From contig CAMCMZ010000027.1 in NCBI GenBank assembly GCA_945876185.1, forward strand, positions 1 through 45,514: a DNA stretch of 45,514 nt, written 5' to 3'. The translations under genes and the position numbers were made by a program. The stretch comes from Candidatus Kuenenia stuttgartensis (GTDB taxonomy: Bacteria > Planctomycetota > UBA11346). The notes beneath the pieces are model-generated. The model did not search any database, was not told the DNA's origin, and saw only the letters and a list, made by a program, of their open reading frames with translations. Every line of letters begins with the position of its first letter. Within the stretch, counting starts at the first letter, position 1. Of the stretch, positions 8,171-16,694 are shown piece after piece.

Positions 8171-8611
8171 TCAGATTGCTGGGCTGAGCAGCGCCAGGAT
8201 CTCGGCCGGGATGCGTTTCGGTCGGCCGTCGCGGTCGACGGTGGCGACGGTGACGGTGGCGTCGCAGATTGGCGTGCGGTCGAGGGTTATCGCGGTGGTG
8301 AAGGTGACCCGGCTTGGGCCAGATGCCGCCGCTGTGGTGGTCAGCACCATCTCGTCGTCGAAGCGCACCGGCCGGCGGTAGCGAACCTGGAGTTCGATCA
8401 CCGGCATGCCCGTACCGGCAGCCTCAAGATCGCGGTAGGAATGACCCTGGGCGCGCAGCCATTCGATGCGGGCTTCTTCGAACCAGGTGATGTACGAACC
8501 GTGATGGGCGATGCCCATGACATCGGTTTCGCCGTAGCGAACGCGGATGCGGTGCTGGTGCGGCCGGCCCTGGGGTGGCTGGTTCTGCAACCCGCCGACG
8601 CTGTCGCCCAT
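8171..8611 (-). CDS. Acyl-CoA thioesterase, YbgC/FadM hot-dog family
   Basis: This 146-residue protein has the single hot-dog fold of the 4-hydroxybenzoyl-CoA/YbgC thioesterase family. The hallmark is around residues 25-48: RYGETDVMGIAHHG, then SYITWFEEAR, with the conserved Asp30. VRYRRPVRFDDE follows in the expected place. Members hydrolyse acyl-CoA or acyl-ACP thioesters; YbgC of proteobacteria is tied to the Tol-Pal system, but no tol genes are present here. The start lies three bases downstream of the nuoN stop, so it is probably the last gene of the complex I transcript. Confidence 0.85.
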   Translation of the reverse strand: MGDSVGGLQNQPPQGRPHQHRIRVRYGETDVMGIAHHGSYITWFEEARIEWLRAQGHSYRDLEAAGTGMPVIELQVRYRRPVRFDDEMVLTTTAAASGPSRVTFTTAITLDRTPICDATVTVATVDRDGRPKRIPAEILALLSPAI

Positions 8612-8614
8612 GGC

Positions 8615-10102
8615 CTATTTCACCGCGAGCAGCGTCGCCCCGGCCCAGCCGGGCCAGAGGATCAGCACGACCACGGCCACGGCCGCACCGGCCAGGGTCC
8701 AGCGGGCGAGCAGGTCGTCGCCGGTGTCGGGCGCAGTCCGGGCATCGCTGCTCCACAACCGGGCGAGCAGGCCAAGATAGAACGCGGCGCCGACCAGGGC
8801 GGCGACCAGGGCGATGCCAGCGATCCAGATCCAGGATTTCGCCACCAGGCCGGCAAGGACGAGGAACTTGCCGAGGAAGCCCAAGGAGGGGGGCAGGCCG
8901 GCGAAGCTGGCGACGAAGACGGTCAGCACCAAGCCGTGGAAGGGCCGGCTGCGCCCGAGGCCGGTCAATTGCTTGAGGTCATCGCCGTCGTCGTCCGGCC
9001 CAGCCAGAGCGGTGATCGCGGTCATCGCGCCGGCGGTGGCCAGGGCGTAGCCGCCGAGGTAGATCCACAGGCCGGCAAGATCCAGGGTTCCGCCCGCTGA
9101 CGGCAGCGCGAAGGCGAGGATCATGTAGCCGGCGTTGGCGACCGAGCTGAAGGCGATCAGGCGGCGCACCGAGGTCTGCCGCAAGGCACTGAAAGTTCCG
9201 ATGATCAGGCTGAGCAGGGCGACGACCAGCAGCACCGAATTGAGCGGTTGCAGGGCGGTGATGGCCTCGGCGCTCGGGGCGAGCGCGGTGTCGAGCCGCA
9301 GCGGAGCGCTGCTGATCGGCGTGCCAGACAGGGCGGAAGCGAGGTTGAGCCATACCGTGCCCAGCGCGGCAAAGCCGCCCACTTTAATCACCGCGCCCAT
9401 GAATCCGGTGACCGCGACCGGAGCGCCGGTGTAGGCGTCGGGCGACCAGAAGTGGAACGGCACCGCGCCGACCTTGAAGAGCAGCGCGATGATGATCAGG
9501 CCGTGACCGATCAGATGCAGCGCGCTACGGCCTGGCAGGGGGGCCGCGCCAAAGGCGGTCGCTCCGGTAGCACCATAGACCAGGGCGGTGCCGTAAAGGA
9601 ATACCGCGCTGAAGACCGCACCCATGACGAAGTACTTGAGCAGGCCCTCGTTCGATTCTGCGCGGTTGCGCCGCAGTCCGACGCAGGCGTAGACCGCCAG
9701 GCTGGTGATCTCCAGCGAAACGAAAAGAGAAAGCGCATCCGTCGCCATCACCATCAGCAGCGCACCGGCGCTGGCGAAGAGGAACAGTGCATGCGGTTCA
9801 CCACCGGGGAAGCGGTCACGCGACAGGCTGGATTGCAGTCCTGCGCCCGCGACCAGGGCGGCGGCGAGCACCGCGAGGCCGAGCCAGCGTCGGGCTGGAT
9901 CGAGGGCGAAGATGCCATGCAGGTGGCCGGGGCCGGTCAGGGCCAGAGCGACCCCGGCGGCGAGCAGGGCTGCGGCGGCGATCCAGGGCAGCCAGGCGTG
10001 CTTCGCCCGGGTGCCCAGGAACGGTTCGGCAGCCAGGGTGACGCAGGCCCCGGCAAGAACGAGGATCACGGGCAGGAGCAGCATGAGGTCGGCGGGGGGC
10101 AT
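8615..10102 (-). CDS. nuoN: NADH-quinone oxidoreductase subunit N
   Basis: This is a proton-pumping, antiporter-like membrane subunit of complex I with 495 residues and about 14 hydrophobic helices. The conserved core is visible as KYFVMGAVFSAVFLYGTALVYG (near 155-176), FKVGAVPFHFWSPDAYTGAP (near 215-234) and the broken-helix region with KVGGFA. The lysine in LLFKVGAVPFH belongs to the central ion path known for this family. The gene is four bases after nuoM and three bases before the thioesterase gene. It is the last nuo gene, as in most bacteria. Confidence 0.95.
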   Translation of the reverse strand: MPPADLMLLLPVILVLAGACVTLAAEPFLGTRAKHAWLPWIAAAALLAAGVALALTGPGHLHGIFALDPARRWLGLAVLAAALVAGAGLQSSLSRDRFPGGEPHALFLFASAGALLMVMATDALSLFVSLEITSLAVYACVGLRRNRAESNEGLLKYFVMGAVFSAVFLYGTALVYGATGATAFGAAPLPGRSALHLIGHGLIIIALLFKVGAVPFHFWSPDAYTGAPVAVTGFMGAVIKVGGFAALGTVWLNLASALSGTPISSAPLRLDTALAPSAEAITALQPLNSVLLVVALLSLIIGTFSALRQTSVRRLIAFSSVANAGYMILAFALPSAGGTLDLAGLWIYLGGYALATAGAMTAITALAGPDDDGDDLKQLTGLGRSRPFHGLVLTVFVASFAGLPPSLGFLGKFLVLAGLVAKSWIWIAGIALVAALVGAAFYLGLLARLWSSDARTAPDTGDDLLARWTLAGAAVAVVVLILWPGWAGATLLAVK

Positions 10103-10106
10103 CAGC

Positions 10107-11744
10107 TCACCGGACGGTTGGGCAGCAGGGCGACGGGGCGGAGGCGGCGGAGGCGGGAGCCTGAGCGGGAGAGTCGGCTGGCAGGACGACCGCTGGCGGC
10201 CGGACGGGGATCGGCGTGCCGGGCGCAGGCGCTGGCGAGGTCGAATGCTTGGCGCGGTACGCCTCGGCCGCGCAGGTCGTCGCCACCGGTCCGGCGCTGG
10301 AAGCGACCGGGGCAGGCCAGAATCCGAGCACCAGGCTCGCGATCAGCAGCGGCGCGACCGCCAGCGCCTCGGCGGGGCTGGCATCGACCAGGCGCGCATC
10401 TGCGGCCAGTCCCTTCGGCTGCCGGCCGTAGAACCAGCGTTGCACCAGGATCAGCATGTAGGCCGCGCCGAGGATGACGGGCACGCCAGCGACCACCGCG
10501 ATCCACGGGCAGGTCTTCCAGGCCCCGGCCAGGATCTGGAACTCGCCGATGAAGTTGAGGGTTCCCGGCATGGCAGCGGAGGCGAGCGCGGCGACGACGA
10601 AGAGGATGGCCAGGATCGGCGTCCGGTTCGCCAAGCCGCCGAAATCGTCGACCCCGGTGTTGCCGGTACGCGATTCCAGGTAGCCCGCGAGCAGGAACAG
10701 CGCGGCGACCGACAGGCCATGCGCGACCAGCAGCACCACCACCCCGGTCAGCGCGGCGGGCTGGAAGGTGAACACCCCGATCACCGCCAGGCCGAGGTGG
10801 CTCAAACTGGAAAAAGCGAGCAGCTTCTTGGCGTCATCCTGCGACAGGGCGACCAGCGCTCCGCCCACCGTCGCGATGAGGCCGAGGATGATGAACAGGG
10901 TCGCGTAGTCGGCGCTGAGGGCGGGGAAAAACGGCAGCACAAAGCGGATCAGGCCGTAGACACCGAGCTTCGCCATCGCGCCAGCGAGCAGCACGACGCC
11001 GGCGCCAGGGGTTTCCGCGTACATCCGCGCCTGCCAGCCGTGCAGGGGCGGCAGCGGCACCTTCACCGCGAAGGCGAGGACGAAGGCGAAGAACAGCAGA
11101 GCCTGTTCCTGGGCGCCGAGTTTGCCGATCGCCGCCGGCAGCAGGGCGATCTCCAGGGTGCCGGTGGCGCGGGCGATCCACCAGATCGCGAGCAGCAGCG
11201 GCAAGGAGCCCGCCATGGTGTAGAGCACGAAGCTGAGTGCAGCGCCCCGGCGATCGGCCCCGCCAAACATCCAGGTGATCAGCACCATCGGGATGAGCAT
11301 GCCTTCGAAGCAGAGGTAGAAGACGACCAGGTCGCTGGCGAGCAGCGCACCGAGCATGAGGGCTTCCATCGCCAGGACGCAGACCGCGAAATCGCGCATG
11401 CGCTCTTTCACTGAAGCACCGGCACCCAGCAGCGCCACCGGGGTCAGCCACACGACCAGCATGGCAAGCCAGGCGTTGAGGCCGTCAGCAGAGAACGCCA
11501 GGCGCACTACCGCATCGCCGCCCGGAACGCGGAACCAGGCCAATGCGGCTTCAGGCACGCTGCTACCAACCAGCGCCGGCCACAGGCCCCAGGTGACCAG
11601 GACAGCGACGGCGGTGGCCAGGAACAAACTGAAGCGGCGGGTTGCTACTGCCTGAGGGCCGGCATCGCTGCCAGAGCTGCCAGCGCTGAACGCGGTGGCC
11701 ACGGCGGCGAGGGCGGGCGCGGCGAGGAGGGCGAAGAGGCTCAT
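10107..11744 (-). CDS. nuoM: NADH-quinone oxidoreductase subunit M
   Basis: Antiporter-like membrane subunit of complex I, 545 residues. Family landmarks include VFYLCFEGMLIPMVLIT (the helix with the conserved Glu), FAFVLAFAVKVPLPPLHGW, and KLLAFSSLSHLGLAVIG. The C-terminus is unusual: after the last helix comes a ~55-residue tail very rich in Pro and Ala (APAPGTPIPV, ADSPAQAPASAASAP) with no known function. The tail is in frame and its codon use matches the rest of the gene. The gene lies 11 bases after nuoL. Confidence 0.95.
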   Translation of the reverse strand: MSLFALLAAPALAAVATAFSAGSSGSDAGPQAVATRRFSLFLATAVAVLVTWGLWPALVGSSVPEAALAWFRVPGGDAVVRLAFSADGLNAWLAMLVVWLTPVALLGAGASVKERMRDFAVCVLAMEALMLGALLASDLVVFYLCFEGMLIPMVLITWMFGGADRRGAALSFVLYTMAGSLPLLLAIWWIARATGTLEIALLPAAIGKLGAQEQALLFFAFVLAFAVKVPLPPLHGWQARMYAETPGAGVVLLAGAMAKLGVYGLIRFVLPFFPALSADYATLFIILGLIATVGGALVALSQDDAKKLLAFSSLSHLGLAVIGVFTFQPAALTGVVVLLVAHGLSVAALFLLAGYLESRTGNTGVDDFGGLANRTPILAILFVVAALASAAMPGTLNFIGEFQILAGAWKTCPWIAVVAGVPVILGAAYMLILVQRWFYGRQPKGLAADARLVDASPAEALAVAPLLIASLVLGFWPAPVASSAGPVATTCAAEAYRAKHSTSPAPAPGTPIPVRPPAVVLPADSPAQAPASAASAPSPCCPTVR

Positions 11745-11755
11745 CGGGCTTCAAC

Positions 11756-13726
11756 TCACTTCAGGTGGAAGAACAGCACGGCGAGGATGGCCACCACCCC
11801 AGCGAGCGAGAGGGTCAACTGGCTGCGCAGGCGCGACCGCTGGAGCGAGACATAGCCGTCAGCGAGGAAGCGGGCCGTGCCCGAAGCCGCCGGACCGACC
11901 AGCGGTAGCGAAGCGAGACCATAGGAGACCAGACTGATCAGCCGCACCGGCAGGACGATCGCGAGATCGTACACCCGATCAAAAGCATACGTCCACGCGC
12001 CGCCGAAACCGGTCGGGGCGGTATCGGTGCCGTGCGCGGGCACAGCTGCGGTCTGCGGCCGCGTCCAGCGCAGCCAGGCCCACAGGCCACCGGTTACGGC
12101 GGTCAGGGTGCCCATGATCGCGACCACATAGGCGAGGGTGTGGTTTTCCTCGTGGTCGATATGGAGCCTGACGCGGGCGAGGTGCTCGCCACCGCCCAGC
12201 ACGCCGGCCAAGTAGTGTTGGAACCAGGCGGTCTGCTCGCCGAAGATCCCCATCCAGAGGCAGCCGGCGACGGCGCTGCCGATGGCGAGGATGGCCAGGC
12301 TGATGCCCATGCTCAGCGGTAAAGCATGCAGGTCGCCCCGATGGCGCTCGACGCGTGGCTGTCCTTTGAAGGTCAGCACCAGCATGCGGGTCATGTAGAT
12401 GGCGGTGAGCAGCGCGGTGAACACCGCGACCACGCCGACCGTCATGGTCAGGGCGTTTCCGGCGAACAGGTTTTCAAGGATCAGGTCCTTGGACCAGAAC
12501 CCGGCGAACGGCGGCAGGCCGATGATCGCCCACCAGCCGATGAACATCACGATCCAGGTGAACGGCATCAGCTTCGCCAAGCCGCCCATGCGGCGCATGT
12601 CCTGCTCGTGGCCGAGGCCGTGGATGACCGCGCCCGAACCCAGGAACAGCGTGGCCTTGAAGAAGGCGTGGGTGAAGACGTGGAAGATCGCGACGGTGTA
12701 GGCGCCGCAGCCGATCGCCATGAACATGAAACCAAGCTGGCTTACGGTCGAATAGGCCAGGGCCTTCTTGATGTCGTGCTGGAACAATCCGGCCACCGCG
12801 CCGAACACCGCCGTCAGGCAGCCGACCACCAGGATGACGTTGAGCACGTCCGGGCAGGCGCCGAAGGCCGGGCCAAGGCGGGCGACCAGGTACACGCCCG
12901 AGGTCACCATGGTCGCGGCGTGGATCAGCGCCGACACCGGGGTCGGACCCGCCATCGCATCCGGCAGCCAGGTCAACAGCGGAATCTGCGCGCTCTTGCC
13001 GGTGCAACCGAGGAACAGCAGCAGGCAGGCGGCGGCGAGCGTCGAACCGCCGAGTTGGCCGCCGAGCACGGCCTGGTTGATGCCGACGTAATCCAGGTGG
13101 CCGCAGGCCCAGACCAGGATGAACGCGCCGAGCAGGAAACCCAGGTCACCGATGCGGTTCATCACGAACGCCTTGCGCGCGGCGTCGTTGTAGTCGTCAT
13201 TCTGGTGCCAGAAGCCGATCAGCAGGTACGAACACAAGCCGACGCCTTCCCAGCCGAGGAAGGTCACCACCAACCCGTCGCCAAGGACGAGGGTGATCAT
13301 CGCGAACATGAACAAGTTGAGGTAGGCCATGAAGCGGGCGAAGCCGCGATCCTGCGCCATGTAGCCGATTGAATACAGATGGATGAGGGTGCCGATGCCG
13401 GTGACGAAGAGCAGCATCACCGCGGTCAGGCGGTCGAAGGCGAAGCCAAGCTGAACCGGCACGTCGCCGACTTGGAACCAGGTCCAGAGCGACTGGCTGA
13501 GCATCGCCGCGCCGTGTGCGTCCTTTGGGGCGTGCTCCAGGGCGAAGGCGCAGATCAGCACCAGGACGAAGCTCAGCGCCGGGGCGGCCACGGCGAGGAA
13601 CCCGACGATGCCTCGATTCGGGCCGTCAGCCGTGCGCGATCCGGCCAGCGCGAGGAAGCCGTTGAGCACGGCACCGAGCAGCGGCAGGACAGGGATGAGC
13701 CAGAGCAGATGGGCGGCGGCCGGCAT
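11756..13726 (-). CDS. nuoL: NADH-quinone oxidoreductase subunit L
   Basis: This is the distal proton-pumping subunit of complex I, 656 residues, with the long amphipathic lateral helix at the C-terminus that ties the pump modules together. Motifs include FVTGIGTLIHLYSIGYM, FLGWEGVGLCSYLLIGFW (conserved Glu of TM5), TGKSAQIPLLTWLPDAMAGP and SALIHAATMVTSGVYL, all hallmarks of NuoL. The start is four bases downstream of the nuoK stop. Confidence 0.97.
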   Translation of the reverse strand: MPAAAHLLWLIPVLPLLGAVLNGFLALAGSRTADGPNRGIVGFLAVAAPALSFVLVLICAFALEHAPKDAHGAAMLSQSLWTWFQVGDVPVQLGFAFDRLTAVMLLFVTGIGTLIHLYSIGYMAQDRGFARFMAYLNLFMFAMITLVLGDGLVVTFLGWEGVGLCSYLLIGFWHQNDDYNDAARKAFVMNRIGDLGFLLGAFILVWACGHLDYVGINQAVLGGQLGGSTLAAACLLLFLGCTGKSAQIPLLTWLPDAMAGPTPVSALIHAATMVTSGVYLVARLGPAFGACPDVLNVILVVGCLTAVFGAVAGLFQHDIKKALAYSTVSQLGFMFMAIGCGAYTVAIFHVFTHAFFKATLFLGSGAVIHGLGHEQDMRRMGGLAKLMPFTWIVMFIGWWAIIGLPPFAGFWSKDLILENLFAGNALTMTVGVVAVFTALLTAIYMTRMLVLTFKGQPRVERHRGDLHALPLSMGISLAILAIGSAVAGCLWMGIFGEQTAWFQHYLAGVLGGGEHLARVRLHIDHEENHTLAYVVAIMGTLTAVTGGLWAWLRWTRPQTAAVPAHGTDTAPTGFGGAWTYAFDRVYDLAIVLPVRLISLVSYGLASLPLVGPAASGTARFLADGYVSLQRSRLRSQLTLSLAGVVAILAVLFFHLK

Positions 13727-13730
13727 CGGC

Positions 13731-14045
13731 TTATTCCTTCATCGACGCGTAGGCGTCGGCATCGGCATCGTCGCGCCGGCGGGTGATGCAGATCACCATA
13801 GCCAGGCCGACGCAGGCCTCGGCGGCGGCGACCGCGATGGTGAAGATCGGTACCAGGCTGCCGATCAGGCTGGCGTCGCCGGGCAGGGTGCGGGCGAAGC
13901 CGACCAGGCTGAGGTTCACCGCGTTGAGCATCAGTTCGACGCCCATCAGGATGATGAAGAGATTGCGCCTGAGCAGCGCCGCCGCGAGGCCGATCGCGAA
14001 GATCGCTGCGGCGAGCGCCTGGATGGCGACCGGATCAATGCCCAT
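13731..14045 (-). CDS. nuoK: NADH-quinone oxidoreductase subunit K
   Basis: Small membrane subunit of complex I, 104 residues, with three helices. The diagnostic stretch NLFIILMGVELMLNAVNL (about 28-45) carries the conserved Glu of the proton path; a second Glu is in AAAEACVGLAM. I chose ATG 14045, giving the family's usual length (~100); the frame stays open further upstream, but that part is the nuoJ coding region read out of frame. The start overlaps the nuoJ stop by 11 bases. The C-terminal tail RRRDDADADAYASMKE is charged. Confidence 0.95.
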   Translation of the reverse strand: MGIDPVAIQALAAAIFAIGLAAALLRRNLFIILMGVELMLNAVNLSLVGFARTLPGDASLIGSLVPIFTIAVAAAEACVGLAMVICITRRRDDADADAYASMKE

Positions 14046-14658
14046 GATGCGCGTCCTTCCCGTTTTGGCCGGCCTGTGCCACTGATCCATTGGCTGCGTC
14101 GCCGGCAGGGTGGTCGGTGGTTCCCGGATCGGCATCAAGCCGGCGCTTGGCGAGCAGGACCGCGCCCACCACCGCGACCAGCAGCAGCACGCCGACGAGT
14201 TCGAAGAGCAGGTAATAGCCCTTGGTCGGGGCAAATAGTGCGGTGGCGACCGGTTCAACCCCGGCGCGCACGGCGGTGGCGCTTGAGGTCAATGCGGCGT
14301 GATCGTGGCGGACGGTGGCAACGGCGAGCACCCCGATCAGCACCGGCAGCGCGGCACCGATGAGCGACAGCTTGTCGAAGCGCGGCAGCACATGGTCGCG
14401 GGCCTGATTGAGCACCATGATCACGAACAGCACCAGCATCATCACCGCCCCGGCATAGACGAGCACCTGCAAGACCGCCAGGAATGGGCTGGCGAGCAGG
14501 GCGTAGATCCCGGCCAGGCTGAGCATGGTGCCGATCAGGCAGATCGCGGCGTTGAGCGGATGCCGGCCGAACAGGATGCCGAAGGCGCACAGCACGGCGG
14601 CGCTGGCGAAGCCCCAGAAATAGATGGCGGTCAGGATTTGGTCGAGGGAATGAAGCAT
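14035..14658 (-). CDS. nuoJ: NADH-quinone oxidoreductase subunit J
   Basis: Membrane subunit of complex I, 207 residues, with five helices. Landmarks are FGRHPLNAAICLIGTMLSLAG and LQVLVYAGAVMMLVLFVIMVL (the helix with the pi-bulge known in this family), followed by a final helix YLLFELVGVLLLVAVVGAVLL and AKRR. The C-terminal ~40 residues are hydrophilic and end in KDAHHGH. It is translationally coupled to nuoK by overlap and starts two bases after nuoI. Confidence 0.95.
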   Translation of the reverse strand: MLHSLDQILTAIYFWGFASAAVLCAFGILFGRHPLNAAICLIGTMLSLAGIYALLASPFLAVLQVLVYAGAVMMLVLFVIMVLNQARDHVLPRFDKLSLIGAALPVLIGVLAVATVRHDHAALTSSATAVRAGVEPVATALFAPTKGYYLLFELVGVLLLVAVVGAVLLAKRRLDADPGTTDHPAGDAANGSVAQAGQNGKDAHHGH

Positions 14659-14660
14659 GG

Positions 14661-15278
14661 TCAGTGGCCCTGCCCGTGGCCGGCACCGGTCGCGGTTGGT
14701 GCGCCAGCTCTGGTTCCGCCATGCAGTTCAGCCAGCGCCTGGGCATTCAGGGTGCCGCCTGGGGCCTTTTGGCTTTGAGTGTCGTCAGCCGGATAGTCAG
14801 CCGGTTTCCAATCCATGAGCTTGGCCTTATCGATCACGAAGTCGGCGCGGTTGTCTCCGACCAGGACGCCGATCTTGGTGTCCATGCGGATGGCGTCGCA
14901 CGGGCAGGCCTCGACGCAGTAGCCGCAGAACACGCACAGCAGCAGGTCGATCTCGAACTTCGCCGGGCGCTTCTCGATGTTCGCGTCCGGTGATTCCTCG
15001 GCCACGATGTTGATGCAGCGTGCCGGGCAGGCGGTCGAGCACATGTAGCAGGCGACGCAGCGCGGGCTGCCGTCAGCCCGCTGCATTAGGCGGTGGCGCG
15101 CACGATAGTCGCGCGGCAGGTCGTGGATCTCTTCCGGGTACGAGGTGGTCGGAAAATGGCCCGGGTCAGTCAGGCTCTTGAACAGATGCCCGAAAGTCGT
15201 GCGCAGACCCTTCATGATCTCGATGACGTAGATCTGTTCCCAGAGTCCGGTTTCCGGGCGGGGGATGGTCTTGGCCAT
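14661..15278 (-). CDS. nuoI: NADH-quinone oxidoreductase subunit I
   Basis: Peripheral-arm ferredoxin-like subunit carrying clusters N6a and N6b, 205 residues. Both 4Fe-4S motifs are intact: C74-C77-C80 with C84-P, and C115-C118-C121 with C125-P. The N-terminal part has the GLRTTFGHLF and YPEE features of the family. I chose ATG 15278 (MAKTIPRPETG); the open frame runs on upstream but there it is nuoH read out of frame. After the core there is a ~40-residue low-complexity tail ending in GAGHGQGH. The start is five bases after the nuoH stop. Confidence 0.96.
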   Translation of the reverse strand: MAKTIPRPETGLWEQIYVIEIMKGLRTTFGHLFKSLTDPGHFPTTSYPEEIHDLPRDYRARHRLMQRADGSPRCVACYMCSTACPARCINIVAEESPDANIEKRPAKFEIDLLLCVFCGYCVEACPCDAIRMDTKIGVLVGDNRADFVIDKAKLMDWKPADYPADDTQSQKAPGGTLNAQALAELHGGTRAGAPTATGAGHGQGH

Positions 15279-15283
15279 GGCGG

Positions 15284-16693
15284 TCAGCCTCCCTTCACGA
15301 GCTTGGCGATGACGGCGGTGAGCACGAGATTCACCAGGGCGACGTTGAGCATGACCTTCCAGCCCAGGCCCATGATCTGGTCGTAGCGAAAGCGCGGCAC
15401 GGTCCAGCGCACCCAGACGAACAGCCCGGCGAGCAGCAGCGCCTTGCCGAGCAGGATGTGGATCTGCAGGATTGCGGTGACGATGTTGACGCTGTTGGGC
15501 CAGATCGCCGTGCCGGCCGCGATCGTGCCGCTGACCGGCTGTGGATGCCAGAGCGCCGCCACCGCGATGCCGAGCGCCAGGGCACCGACGGCAGCCAGCG
15601 ACAGCACGGTGGCGTAGAACGAGTATTCCCGCACGCGCAGCGCGGTGTCGGTGGAGTTGCGCTTCGCCCAATGCGCGCGCCGGCCGAGGATCAACTTGAC
15701 CGCGACGAACAGGCCGATGGCCGTGATGGTGGTGAAGCCGCAGACCACCAGCGGCAGGTTGGCCTTGAGCCACGCCGTGCCAAAACCGGGCACGGGCAGC
15801 AACTGGTAGCCGCCGAGGAACAGCGTCGCGATCAGGGTCGAGGCGACCAGGATGTGGAAGTACTCGCCCGACATGAACAGCATGAAGCGGATGCCGGCGT
15901 ATTCGGTGTGGAAGCCGCCGACGATCTCGGAATCGCCCTCGGTCACGTCGAACGGGGTGCGGCACGTTTCAGCGAACATCGAGACCAGGAAGAGCAGGAA
16001 TCCGACCGGCTGCACCACGATGCCCCAGGTGTGGTTGGCCTGCCATTCCACGACATCGGTCAGGCTGAAGCTGCCGACGATGAGCAGCATGCCGAGGATC
16101 GCGAGTCCCATGCTGACCTCATACGAGATCAGCATCGCTGAGGCGCGCATGCCGCCGAGCAGGCTGTATTTCGAGTTCGACGCCCAGGATCCCAGCACGA
16201 TGCCGTAGACCGACAGCGACGACAGCGCGAAGAGCAGCAGCAGGCCGACCTCGGGCGCGAAGATCTGACCCGACACCGTCTGGCCGTAGGCGGTGGTGAA
16301 CGGTGCGAACCAGGGCAGCACGGCGGTGGCCAGGATGCCGATCACGACCGGGATGATCGGGGCGATCAGGTACCATGGCTTGTTCGCGAACGGCGGCACG
16401 AAATCCTCTTTGAAGAGGCCCTTCACGATGTCGGTGAGATTGTAGATCAGGCCAAAAGCGCGCAGACGCAGGCCGCCGGCCTCACCGGTGAAGACGCCCT
16501 TCACGCTGGACAGTTGCAGGTGGAGGCCAGCCCGGTGCGGACCGATGCGATCCTGGATAAAGGCGGCGCCCCGGCGTTCCATCACCACCACCAGCGGAAG
16601 CAACTGGAAGACGATCAGCGGCATGGTGATCGGCAGCAGGATCGCGACGATCTGCGCCAGGTGCGCGCTGGCCCAAGTCAGGCAGCAGTCCAT
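15284..16693 (-). CDS. nuoH: NADH-quinone oxidoreductase subunit H
   Basis: Membrane subunit that joins the peripheral arm and forms part of the quinone chamber; 469 residues, somewhat longer than the usual 320-430. Motifs include ERRGAAFIQDRIGPHRAG (about 39-56), then KEDFVPPFANK, FAETCRTPFDVTEGDSEIVGGFHTEYAG (conserved acidic loop) and WVRWTVPRFRYDQIMGLGWK. The added length lies in the region around residues 335-395. It starts one base before the nuoG stop, so the two are tightly linked. Confidence 0.96.
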   Translation of the reverse strand: MDCCLTWASAHLAQIVAILLPITMPLIVFQLLPLVVVMERRGAAFIQDRIGPHRAGLHLQLSSVKGVFTGEAGGLRLRAFGLIYNLTDIVKGLFKEDFVPPFANKPWYLIAPIIPVVIGILATAVLPWFAPFTTAYGQTVSGQIFAPEVGLLLLFALSSLSVYGIVLGSWASNSKYSLLGGMRASAMLISYEVSMGLAILGMLLIVGSFSLTDVVEWQANHTWGIVVQPVGFLLFLVSMFAETCRTPFDVTEGDSEIVGGFHTEYAGIRFMLFMSGEYFHILVASTLIATLFLGGYQLLPVPGFGTAWLKANLPLVVCGFTTITAIGLFVAVKLILGRRAHWAKRNSTDTALRVREYSFYATVLSLAAVGALALGIAVAALWHPQPVSGTIAAGTAIWPNSVNIVTAILQIHILLGKALLLAGLFVWVRWTVPRFRYDQIMGLGWKVMLNVALVNLVLTAVIAKLVKGG

Positions 16694-16694
16694 G

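Noticed and set aside
9705-11414. 569-codon plus-strand frame opposite nuoM/nuoN, and similar long plus-strand frames opposite nuoL, nuoD and nuoF
   Set aside because: They mirror the codon structure of the nuo genes, are rich in Gly, Arg, Asp, Gln and His, and show no family motifs.
14046-14258. N-terminal extension of nuoK to 175 residues
   Set aside because: It lies inside nuoJ in another frame; the family is about 100 residues.
15279-15965. N-terminal extension of nuoI to a 434-residue protein
   Set aside because: The extra part is nuoH read in another frame; MAKTIP at 15278 gives the normal NuoI length.
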